Shown here: positions 1 through 6,750 of the stretch, piece after piece
Layout of the letters: each line of letters opens with the position of its first letter
Position numbering within the stretch: position 1 is the first letter of the stretch
Assembly: GCA_016765255.1 (NCBI GenBank)
Contig: JAESQI010000149.1
Location: forward strand, 1-6,750
DNA: 6,750 bases
From: Robiginitomaculum sp.
Lineage (GTDB): Bacteria > Pseudomonadota > Alphaproteobacteria > Caulobacterales > Maricaulaceae
Direction: 5' to 3'
Made by a program: the position numbers and the translations under genes
The notes under the pieces: model-generated
Seen by the model: only the letters and a program-made list of their open reading frames with translations
Told to the model about the DNA's origin: nothing
Databases searched by the model: none

Positions 1-1748
1 ATGTTGTCAATCGCGGCGTTGCTGTCCATGAGGGCAAAGTCATTGTTGGCGTTTTTGATGGCCGCCTTGAAGCACTCGATGCCAAGACTGGCAAAGTGGT
101 GTGGAGTACGCTTACAGTAGATAAATCTATGCCCTACGCAATCACGGGCGCGCCGCGTGTCATTAAAGATAATGTCCTGATTGGCAATGGAGGCGCTGAG
201 TTAGGGGTGCGGGGTTATGTATCCGCTTATAATGTAAATACGGGCAAATTATCGTGGCGATTTTATACAACGCCGAACCCAAATAAAAAATCTGACGGTG
301 CGGCCTCCGATTCTATTTTTGCCAGCAGCGCAAATGCCACTTGGGGCGATAGTGGTAAATGGACAAGTGAAGGCGGCGGCGGTACAGTTTGGGACAGCAT
401 TATCTACGACACAGTCAATGACAATGTCATATTCGGGGTTGGCAATGCCTCCCCGTGGAATTCCAACACACGCGACCCAGAGGGAAATGGTGATAATTTT
501 TTTCTTTCCTCTATAGTCGCCGTTAATGCCGATACTGGCGCTTATAAATGGCATTTCCAAACCACTCCGCGTGATCAATTTGATTTTACAGCGACACAAT
601 CCCTGATCTTAGCAGACCTCCCTATTGGTACAGAAGGCATATCCCGCCGTGTCGTTATGCAGGCCCCAAAGAATGGGTTTTACTATGTACTGGACGCTGA
701 AACTGGCGAGTTTATATCTGGGAAGCCTTATGTGGAGCTCATGACGTGGGCCACTGGTCTTGACGCCAAAGGTCGCCCGATTGAAAACCCTAATGCTCGT
801 AATTGGGAGGAAGGGTTTGTTGCAATTCCTGGCCCAATGGGGGGGCATAACTGGCATCCTATGGCCTATAGTCCCAATACAGGGCTTGCCTATATTCCCG
901 CTCAACAAGTCCCCCAACTTTTAAAAGGACCAAAAAATAGGAACGCTAACAAAACCCGCTGGAATTTAGACGCACAACTTGAAGCGGGTGTTCCGCCGAC
1001 CTATCCAAAAGGTACGCTTGATTTTATCCGCAAGGATTTCAAAGGAAGCCTGCTTGCATGGGATCCAGTTAAACAAGAAGCGCGGTGGAGCGTAGAACAT
1101 CCTAGCCCAGGAAATGGCGGCGTTTTGACAACGGCAAGCGACCTCGTATTTCAAGGCACTTTGGGCGGTGAACTCGTGGCCTATAATGCCGTGAACGGGG
1201 ATAAATTATGGGCCAAACAGGTTAATAGCGGCGTTGTCGCGCCCCCGTCTACTTATTCCATTGACGGTGAACAATACATTGCCATCGCGACTGGATGGGG
1301 TGGTGGTTGGGCCTTAAATTACGGTGTTGGTTGGGCTAAACCCGTTGTGCCTGATGTTGGACATGTGATTGTGTTTAAACTGGGCGCAAATGGCAATGCA
1401 CCCGAAATTCCAGAAAGCGCGGTTGAAATAACCCCTAAAGGAAAAGCGTTTGGCAATACTGAATTGCATTTACGCGGCCTTAAAAAATACGCTGAAAATT
1501 GCATGGTATGTCACGGCCCCCTCGTAATCAGTTCTGGGGTTCTGCCCGATTTGCGCTGGTCACACCAAACCGCTGACGCAGAAAGCTGGAGCGATATTGT
1601 TATGGACGGGGCGCTGACGGACAATGGTATGGTATCGTTTAAGCAATATCTAAACGCAGACGACGCCGAAGCCATTCGCGCCTATGTGATGGATCAGGCA
1701 TGGCTGGCGGTGAAAAACGGGGACGCAAAGGAACCGCCTCTTCAATAA
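1..1748 (+). CDS. PQQ-dependent quinohemoprotein alcohol dehydrogenase, 5'-truncated
   Basis: This enzyme oxidises alcohols in the periplasm using PQQ and passes electrons through its own heme c. The reading frame is open from the left edge (first full codon at 3), so ~581 C-terminal residues are present. The family is usually about 690-740 residues, so the signal peptide and first blades are missing. The first codons read VVNRGVAV, which in this family directly follows the adjacent Cys-Cys pair beside PQQ; that pair should lie just outside the window. Tryptophan-docking repeats of the form AxDxxTGxxxW recur along the propeller. Expected metal/PQQ residues are visible: Glu in GGAELGVRG (198-200), Asn in GVGNASPW (444-446), catalytic Asp in QFDFTATQ (582-584), and Lys in APKNGFYYVLD. 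A C-terminal cytochrome c domain has CMVCH at 1500-1514 and a probable axial Met in NGMVSF (1629-1631). This makes it a type II soluble quinohemoprotein rather than a heme-free methanol dehydrogenase. The family is secure; the substrate cannot be read from sequence. Confidence 0.95.
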   Translation, partial: VVNRGVAVHEGKVIVGVFDGRLEALDAKTGKVVWSTLTVDKSMPYAITGAPRVIKDNVLIGNGGAELGVRGYVSAYNVNTGKLSWRFYTTPNPNKKSDGAASDSIFASSANATWGDSGKWTSEGGGGTVWDSIIYDTVNDNVIFGVGNASPWNSNTRDPEGNGDNFFLSSIVAVNADTGAYKWHFQTTPRDQFDFTATQSLILADLPIGTEGISRRVVMQAPKNGFYYVLDAETGEFISGKPYVELMTWATGLDAKGRPIENPNARNWEEGFVAIPGPMGGHNWHPMAYSPNTGLAYIPAQQVPQLLKGPKNRNANKTRWNLDAQLEAGVPPTYPKGTLDFIRKDFKGSLLAWDPVKQEARWSVEHPSPGNGGVLTTASDLVFQGTLGGELVAYNAVNGDKLWAKQVNSGVVAPPSTYSIDGEQYIAIATGWGGGWALNYGVGWAKPVVPDVGHVIVFKLGANGNAPEIPESAVEITPKGKAFGNTELHLRGLKKYAENCMVCHGPLVISSGVLPDLRWSHQTADAESWSDIVMDGALTDNGMVSFKQYLNADDAEAIRAYVMDQAWLAVKNGDAKEPPLQ

Positions 1749-1827
1749 ATGCATACTTGCCTATTTAATATTATTCTAGGCGGACACAGTTAGGCAAGCT
1801 AGTATATTAAAATAACGGGGGAATATC
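1749..1827. promoter_or_regulatory. Intergenic gap with inverted/direct TAGGC elements
   Basis: This 79-bp gap separates the alcohol dehydrogenase from the aldehyde dehydrogenase. CTTGCCTA at 1756-1763 is a perfect inverted match of TAGGCAAG at 1791-1798, with a 27-base spacer. Its inner part, GCCTA (1759-1763), can also pair with TAGGC at 1777-1781 across a 13-base loop. The two right-hand TAGGC copies are direct repeats 14 bp apart. No T-run follows either hairpin, so this is not a classic terminator. AT-rich segments resembling a -10 box (TATTAT at 1769-1774, TATATT at 1803-1808) lack a good -35 partner. A regulator-binding site or RNA processing structure is possible but unproven. A Shine-Dalgarno-like GGGGGA at 1817-1822 serves the downstream ATG at 1828. 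Confidence 0.3.
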
Positions 1828-3237
1828 ATGAGCAATAAATTAAATGAAGTTTTAGTCAAACAGCGAACGGCGTTTAACTTAAATCCAAATTCATCTTGGA
1901 ATGAGCGCAAAGATAAACTCATGAAACTTGGTAAAGCCATCAATGAAAATGAGGGCAAGTTTCAACACGCTATTTCTGAAGATTTTGGTAATAGATCATT
2001 TGTCGAAACAACCGTAGCAGAGGTAACGATTATTCACGGCGCTATCAAACACGCCCTTAAGCATACACCCAAATGGATGCGAACGCGCAAAGCACCGACC
2101 GCCATGCAGTTTAAACCTGCCACTAACCGTATCGTCCCCCAACCACTCGGGGTTATCGGGATTATAAGCCCTTGGAATTACCCTTTGCAACTTGCCGTTA
2201 TGCCCCTTATTGGCGCTCTCGGCGCGGGTAATCGTATAATGATAAAGCCGAGTGAATATACACCGCGATTATCAAGTCTGTTAAAATCAGTCCTCGGGGA
2301 AATATTTTCAGAAGACGAAGTATATGTGGCCGTTGGCGGTGTGGAAGTCGCCCAAGAATTCTCAAGCCTACCCTTTGATCATCTCTTATTTACAGGCTCC
2401 ACAAATGTAGGCCGAATTGTCGCTGGTGCAGCCGCCAAAAACCTAACCCCCGTCACTCTCGAACTCGGCGGAAAATCCCCGACCATTATTGATGATAGCG
2501 CTAACGAAAAACTTGCCGTCGCTCGCATAACAAATGGCAAGTTAGTCAATGCAGGACAAACCTGTGTTTCTCCTGATTATCTACTCATGCCGCAAGGGAA
2601 AATTGACGGGTTTGCAGACGCCCTCATCAAACAGGCCGAAACTTTTTACCCGACTTTTGCGGGTAATAAAGATTACACCTCTATTATCGCAGACAGTCAT
2701 TATGCGCGTCTGCAAGGTTTATTAGAAGATGCAGAAATTAAAGGTGCAAAAATACGTACGGCAGGTAATGACGACACGCAAGTCATGGCGCAAGAGCGCC
2801 GCATCCCCTTAACCGTTGTGACCAACACAACGCCTGATATGAAAATCATGCAAGAAGAAATTTTTGGCCCACTCTTGCCAATTGTGGCAAGTGAGACGCT
2901 GGAAAGTTCAATGGAATATGTGCAAGAACGTGACCGACCTCTGGCTCTATACTGGTTTGGGGAAGATAAAACCAAACGCGACCATGTATTGAAAAATTCA
3001 ATTTCTGGCGGTGTCAGTATCAACGAAACTGTATGGCACGTTGTCCAAGAAGATATCCCGTTTGGCGGGGTTGGCCCCTCTGGCATGGGCGGCTATCACG
3101 GCGCGCACGGGTTTGAAACCTTCTCCCATATGAAAGGTGTGTTTTTCCAAAGCAAATTTAGCGGCGGCAAAATGCTCTACCCACCCTATTCCGATAAGAC
3201 ACAAAAAGTGCTTGGCCTAATGAAAAAATTTATGTGA
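1828..3237 (+). CDS. Aldehyde dehydrogenase, coniferyl-aldehyde dehydrogenase type
   Basis: This 469-residue NAD(P)-dependent aldehyde dehydrogenase oxidises an aldehyde to a carboxylic acid. Its length is normal for the short (about 470 aa) class that includes coniferyl aldehyde dehydrogenase (CalB). Visible motifs are ISPWNYPLQL with catalytic-site Asn117, MIKPSE with cofactor-binding Lys140, FTGSTNVGR (188-196) in the Rossmann fold, LELGGKSP with general-base Glu212, NAGQTC with nucleophile Cys246, and EEIFGP with Glu344 contacting the nicotinamide ribose. The segment QPLGVIGIISPWNYPLQL and the C-terminal PFGGVGPSGMGGYHG region are typical of the CalB branch. There is no signal peptide, so it should be cytoplasmic. 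The ATG at 1828 has GGGGGA five bases upstream and is the natural start. It begins 79 bp after the alcohol dehydrogenase and ends 12 bp before the next gene. It probably handles the aldehyde made by the upstream enzyme (inference). The family often has broad specificity, so coniferyl aldehyde itself should not be assumed. Confidence 0.95.
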   Translation: MSNKLNEVLVKQRTAFNLNPNSSWNERKDKLMKLGKAINENEGKFQHAISEDFGNRSFVETTVAEVTIIHGAIKHALKHTPKWMRTRKAPTAMQFKPATNRIVPQPLGVIGIISPWNYPLQLAVMPLIGALGAGNRIMIKPSEYTPRLSSLLKSVLGEIFSEDEVYVAVGGVEVAQEFSSLPFDHLLFTGSTNVGRIVAGAAAKNLTPVTLELGGKSPTIIDDSANEKLAVARITNGKLVNAGQTCVSPDYLLMPQGKIDGFADALIKQAETFYPTFAGNKDYTSIIADSHYARLQGLLEDAEIKGAKIRTAGNDDTQVMAQERRIPLTVVTNTTPDMKIMQEEIFGPLLPIVASETLESSMEYVQERDRPLALYWFGEDKTKRDHVLKNSISGGVSINETVWHVVQEDIPFGGVGPSGMGGYHGAHGFETFSHMKGVFFQSKFSGGKMLYPPYSDKTQKVLGLMKKFM

Positions 3238-3241
3238 GTTT

Positions 3242-3258
3242 GAGGGAAAATGAAAATG
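3242..3258 (+). promoter_or_regulatory. Ribosome binding site with two candidate ATG starts
   Basis: GAGGG at 3242-3246 precedes two in-frame ATGs, at 3250 and 3256 (MKMK). Spacing is 3 bases to the first and 9 to the second. The second ATG therefore has the more usual spacing and may be the real start. Both give a functional lipoprotein signal peptide with the positively charged start, so the mature protein is the same. Confidence 0.5.
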
Positions 3259-5160
3259 AAACAAAACCTATTCTGTAGCGCTATTTGTGTATCAACATTT
3301 GTCTTGGGCGCATGTCAACCAAGTTCGCAAGATACAAAGTCACCCTCGTCGGAATCTTCAATGTCTCCCACCGAAATTTCAATTTCGGCCGCAAAATATC
3401 CTGATAAACTCTTATGGGGCGACACGCATTTACATACGGCCAACTCCGCAGATGCATTTTCCTTTGGGGCGCGTCTTACCCCTACGGATGCATACCGCTT
3501 TGCTCGGGGGGACGCAGTCAAATCAAACTCAGGCCAAATTGCTAAATTAAAACGCCCGCTTGATTTTCTAGTCGTTGCCGACCACGCTGAAGGTCTTGGT
3601 ATCATCAATGAACTTTATAAAGGCAACCCAATACTTATTAGCGACCCTAAGGCTAAGCGCTGGCACGAAATGCTCAATGACGGCCCAGAGCAGTCTGCAC
3701 TTGTGGGACAAGAATTAATCATGTCTCTTGCCAATAAAACTTTGCCAAAAACTATGCGCAACCCGCTAAAAATAATCCCCCTATTGAGGTCGATTTGGAG
3801 GCGCAATACGGAAATAGCAGAAGAGTTTAATGACCCCGGCACATTCACAGCATTGCTAGGATATGAATATACGTCGACACCAAGTGGTAACAATCTTCAC
3901 AGAATTGTTGTTTTTCGCGACAACAAGGACAAAGTTGACAAAATTTTGCCGTTTTCGTCCATTCAATCCACCGATCCAGAAGACCTTTGGGTGTGGATGG
4001 GAAAATATGAGAGAAAGACTGGCGGACAGGTTCTCGCCATGCCCCATAATAGCAATCTCTCTAATGGATTGATGTTTGCTAAAACTGATTTTAACGGTAA
4101 TGCAATTGACGCAAAATACACTCAAAAGCGCGCTAGGTGGGAGCCAGTCGTTGAAATTACTCAAACCAAAGGTGACAGCGAGAGCCACGCTTTTTTATCT
4201 CCTAATGATGAATTTGCAGGCTTTGGAGATATAGGTTGGGATTTGGGAAATCCAAGTCTTCAATCCACAAAGACACCAGAAATGTTAACGGGAGACTATG
4301 TGCGCGAGGCGCTTAAAACGGGTCTTACACTCGAAGCAAAAACGGGAACTAATCCATATAAATTAGGGTTCATAGGATCAACCGATAGCCATACGGGTCT
4401 TTCAACAGGTGATGAGGATAATTTTTATGGCAAGTTTGGCAGCAATGAACCGCGTAAAGGCCGCGCAGATAAAACCGTTGGTATAGGAGATTCAGCGGTA
4501 ACACGCTATGGCTGGCAATACTTGGCGGGCGGTTATGCGGGCGTTTGGGCCAAAGCGAATACCCGTACCGAGATTTGGGACGCTCTTAAACGCAAAGAAG
4601 TTTACGGGACAACGGGGCCGCGCATACGGGTACGGTTTTTTGGGGGGGATTACAACGCTGCGGACACCTCAAACCTCGTCAATCAAGGATATCAAAACGG
4701 TGTCCCTATGGGGGGCGATTTAACCCTCCTCCAAGGCCAAAGCCCAGACTTTATGATCGCAGCGAGTAAAGACCCTGACGGGGCTAATCTTGACCGCATT
4801 CAGATCATAAAAGGCTGGCGTAGTGCAGACGGCGCAACCCACGAAAAAGTTTTTGATGTGGCATGGGCTGGAGAACGACGCATTGGAGAGGACGGAAAAT
4901 TAGCAAGTATTGGTTCAACCGTAAATATTGAAGACGCAAGTTATGAAAACACTATCGGCGCAGCCGAACTGGTCAAAGTGTGGACAGATCCAGAATTTGA
5001 TCCGAGCCTTGCCGCATTTTATTATGTGCGGGTCTTGGAAATCCCAACGCCGCGATGGCCTGTATTTGATGCCAAACGGTTTGAATCAAACATTCCGAAA
5101 GATGCCCCCCTCACCCAGCAAGAACGTGCGTACACATCACCGATTTGGTATACACCCTAA
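3250..5160 (+). CDS. DUF3604-family lipoprotein with PHP-like metal motifs (copy 1)
   Basis: This 636-residue predicted envelope lipoprotein belongs to DUF3604, a family I know only as uncharacterised. A short lipoprotein signal ends in the lipobox VLGAC with Cys22. The +2 residue is Gln, not Asp, which favours outer-membrane sorting in Lol-type bacteria. A Ser/Pro-rich linker (about 23-45) leads into one large domain. It carries motifs in the order expected for a PHP-type metal site: GDTHLH (Asp58, His60, His62), ADHAE (Asp111, His112, Glu114), GYEY (Glu206), NLHR (His217), MPHNSN (His266), EITQ (Glu302) and STDSHTG (Asp379, His381). This suggests a di- or trinuclear metallohydrolase, perhaps a phosphoesterase or related hydrolase; that is inference. 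The C-terminal part (about 450-636) contains GVPMGGDL and KDPDGANLDRIQIIKGW, both shared with the next gene, and may form an accessory domain. It lies 12 bp after the aldehyde dehydrogenase and 18 bp before its paralogue, so cotranscription is likely. Family membership is strong; the reaction and substrate are unknown. Confidence 0.9.
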   Translation: MKMKQNLFCSAICVSTFVLGACQPSSQDTKSPSSESSMSPTEISISAAKYPDKLLWGDTHLHTANSADAFSFGARLTPTDAYRFARGDAVKSNSGQIAKLKRPLDFLVVADHAEGLGIINELYKGNPILISDPKAKRWHEMLNDGPEQSALVGQELIMSLANKTLPKTMRNPLKIIPLLRSIWRRNTEIAEEFNDPGTFTALLGYEYTSTPSGNNLHRIVVFRDNKDKVDKILPFSSIQSTDPEDLWVWMGKYERKTGGQVLAMPHNSNLSNGLMFAKTDFNGNAIDAKYTQKRARWEPVVEITQTKGDSESHAFLSPNDEFAGFGDIGWDLGNPSLQSTKTPEMLTGDYVREALKTGLTLEAKTGTNPYKLGFIGSTDSHTGLSTGDEDNFYGKFGSNEPRKGRADKTVGIGDSAVTRYGWQYLAGGYAGVWAKANTRTEIWDALKRKEVYGTTGPRIRVRFFGGDYNAADTSNLVNQGYQNGVPMGGDLTLLQGQSPDFMIAASKDPDGANLDRIQIIKGWRSADGATHEKVFDVAWAGERRIGEDGKLASIGSTVNIEDASYENTIGAAELVKVWTDPEFDPSLAAFYYVRVLEIPTPRWPVFDAKRFESNIPKDAPLTQQERAYTSPIWYTP

Positions 5161-5178
5161 TAATATATGGAGAGACGA

Positions 5179-6750
5179 ATGAAGAAAATATTGTGTATTG
5201 GTACATGCTTGATTGCGCTCACAGCGTGCAGTGCCGACAAAACTGAGACCTCGAATGCTCAAATTGGTATTCCCGACCCTGCACCGACGATTGCCGAAAT
5301 AAATGCAGGTGAACATTATTCACCACCTGCAAATGCGCAATACCCGACCCGCGTCTTTTGGGGTGACACACATCTTCATACAGAACTCTCCCAAGACGCA
5401 TTCATGTTTGGTGTAACTCTTGGCCCCGCCGATGCCTATCAATTTGCCAAAGGCTTGCCTGTGAAGGCGACCCACGGTGAAATTGCCAAGATTGACCGCC
5501 CGCTAGATTTTCTGGTTATCGCAGACCATGCCGAAGGATTGGGCGGGATGATAGCATTGATGAATGGTCACGAAAAAATCGCCAGTGTTGAAAAGTTCAA
5601 AGGCTGGAAGAAAATCCTATCAACAGGAACACCAGAGGAAAGACGAGGCCTTTTTAACACCACCAGAGAAGATGGCTGGCCAAAGGAACTTGACGACCCG
5701 CAAGTAAAATCTGATGCTTGGGCCTATCAACGCAATACGGCAGACACCTATAACGAGCCGGGGAAATTTACAGCACTTATAGGCTTCGAATGGTCATCAT
5801 GGCCAGGCGGCAGTAATTTACACCGTGTCGTCATCTTTCGTGACGGCGCAGAAAAAACGGGGAAAACAATTCCTTATTCTTATCACGAAAGTGACAGACC
5901 AGAAGATTTATGGGCTTATCTGGCAGCTTATGAAGCAAAAACGGGCGGACAAGTTTTGGCCATTCCCCACAACGGCAATCTCTCAAATGGCCTCCTTTAC
6001 CCAATCACCAACAGAGATGGGCAACCTCTTTCAGCGGACTACACAAAAACCCGCGCACACTGGGAACCTTTGATGGAAATTACCCAAATCAAAGGCGACG
6101 GGGAAACTCATAAATACCTATCCCCGAGTGATGAATTTGCAGATTATGAAACTTGGGATTTCGGCAATTTTGCCGGTGTCCCTAAAAAAGATGAAATGCT
6201 CGAATTTGAATATGCCCGCTCAGCCTTGAAAAACGGATTGAAACTTGAAACAGCCACGGGAACCAACCCATATAAATTTGGTATGATTGGTTCAACCGAT
6301 AGTCATACTGCGTTATCAACGGCTCAGGAAGACAACTTTTTTGGCAAACATAGCGCAGGTATGGAACCTGGGGAAACACGTTGGAAAGATCCTATTGGCA
6401 AAGCTAAAGAAACTGCGGTGCCCGGTTTTTTAATGGCCTCATCTGGCTTTGCCGCCGTTTGGGCAAAGGAAAATACCCGCGAAAGTCTATTTGACGCCAT
6501 GCGGCGCAAGGAAGTCTACGCAACAACGGGCTCCCGTATGACAGTCCGCTTATTTGGCGGTTGGAACTATAATGCCAAAGACGCTCAAAACCCTAATTTT
6601 GCCAGTATCGGCTATGCAGGCGGGGTCCCAATGGGTGGCGACTTGCAGGGCAATGAGGGTCGGGATGGAGATGCACCTCACTTTCTTGTCGCTGCGTCGA
6701 AAGACCCACTCGGGGCCAATCTTGACCGCGTACAAATCATCAAAGGCTGG
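5179..6750 (+). CDS. DUF3604-family lipoprotein (copy 2), 3'-truncated
   Basis: This second DUF3604 lipoprotein stays open to the right edge, giving 524 residues. By alignment to copy 1, roughly 110 C-terminal residues are missing. The ATG at 5179 follows GGAGAG (5169-5174) at normal spacing. The N-terminus MKKILCIGTCLIALTAC is a lipoprotein signal with lipobox Cys17 and Ser at +2, again favouring the outer membrane. All PHP-like motifs are kept: GDTHLH (Asp63, His65, His67), ADHAE (Asp116, His117, Glu119), GFEW (Glu204), NLHR (His215), IPHNGN (His264), EITQ (Glu300) and STDSHT (Asp374, His376). Similarity to copy 1 is high in core blocks such as RPLDFLV-ADHAEGLG. It is low at about 121-195 and 390-425, which may set substrate preference (inference). 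It starts 18 bp after copy 1, so it is probably in the same operon. Both copies appear intact, which argues for two working enzymes rather than a decaying duplicate. The reaction is unknown. Confidence 0.9.
   Translation, partial: MKKILCIGTCLIALTACSADKTETSNAQIGIPDPAPTIAEINAGEHYSPPANAQYPTRVFWGDTHLHTELSQDAFMFGVTLGPADAYQFAKGLPVKATHGEIAKIDRPLDFLVIADHAEGLGGMIALMNGHEKIASVEKFKGWKKILSTGTPEERRGLFNTTREDGWPKELDDPQVKSDAWAYQRNTADTYNEPGKFTALIGFEWSSWPGGSNLHRVVIFRDGAEKTGKTIPYSYHESDRPEDLWAYLAAYEAKTGGQVLAIPHNGNLSNGLLYPITNRDGQPLSADYTKTRAHWEPLMEITQIKGDGETHKYLSPSDEFADYETWDFGNFAGVPKKDEMLEFEYARSALKNGLKLETATGTNPYKFGMIGSTDSHTALSTAQEDNFFGKHSAGMEPGETRWKDPIGKAKETAVPGFLMASSGFAAVWAKENTRESLFDAMRRKEVYATTGSRMTVRLFGGWNYNAKDAQNPNFASIGYAGGVPMGGDLQGNEGRDGDAPHFLVAASKDPLGANLDRVQIIKGW

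Noticed and set aside
96..98. ATG as the start of the alcohol dehydrogenase
   Set aside because: The same frame is open upstream to the window edge and encodes conserved family sequence including a DAKTGKVVW docking motif, so this is an internal Met.
1..120. ORF from the first ATG, 39 codons, whose start looks like a hydrophobic signal peptide
   Set aside because: It is a shadow in the wrong frame. The overlapping frame from position 3 encodes VVNRGVAV and the next propeller strands of the PQQ dehydrogenase without interruption.
1749..1800. Rho-independent terminator after the alcohol dehydrogenase
   Set aside because: The inverted repeats have short arms, a long loop or weak stem, and no following T-run.
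2700..3086. 128-codon antisense ORF within the aldehyde dehydrogenase
   Set aside because: It lies fully opposite a well-conserved gene, resembles no family I know, and has no ribosome binding context. Other antisense ORFs at 249-599, 609-917, 3315-3608, 3615-3893 and 3856-4188 fail for the same reason.
5161..5178. Separate promoter or terminator between the two DUF3604 genes
   Set aside because: The gap is only 18 bp and is largely taken up by the ribosome binding site of the second gene.
4928..5182. 84-codon + strand ORF overlapping the end of DUF3604 copy 1
   Set aside because: It is an alternate frame of the conserved C-terminus and overlaps the start of copy 2; no recognisable protein features.

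Overview
The window carries four protein-coding genes, all on the + strand and tightly packed. Two of them are cut by the window edges. I see no RNA gene, mobile element, CRISPR array or phage sequence. The gene families, outer-membrane-type lipoprotein signals, periplasmic quinohemoprotein and moderate GC content (roughly mid-40s to 50 % by eye, not counted) suggest a Gram-negative, aerobic, probably aquatic or marine proteobacterium. The class is uncertain; an alphaproteobacterium is one possibility, at low confidence.

Layout. (1) Positions 1-1748 hold the C-terminal ~581 residues of a PQQ-dependent quinohemoprotein alcohol dehydrogenase: an eight-bladed propeller followed by a C-terminal cytochrome c domain. 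(2) A 79-bp gap at 1749-1827 contains short inverted and direct copies of a TAGGC/GCCTA element. (3) 1828-3237 is a cytoplasmic NAD(P)-dependent aldehyde dehydrogenase of the coniferyl-aldehyde dehydrogenase type. (4) 3250-5160 is a lipoprotein of the DUF3604 family. (5) 5179 to the right edge is a second, paralogous DUF3604 lipoprotein, truncated after 524 residues. Genes 3 to 5 are separated by only 12 and 18 bp and are almost certainly one operon. The alcohol dehydrogenase upstream may belong to it or have its own transcript.

How the genes may work together. The alcohol dehydrogenase would oxidise a primary or secondary alcohol in the periplasm, passing electrons through its own heme. The aldehyde dehydrogenase would convert the resulting aldehyde to an acid in the cytoplasm. 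The two DUF3604 lipoproteins keep a complete set of His/Asp/Glu motifs resembling the metal site of PHP-type phosphoesterases. They would sit at the cell envelope, probably anchored in the outer membrane. A reasonable but unproven reading is that they are envelope metallohydrolases that release or process the substrate before it enters an alcohol to aldehyde to acid pathway. The most interesting part of the window is this tandem pair of uncharacterised lipoprotein metalloenzymes linked to a PQQ alcohol-oxidation module.
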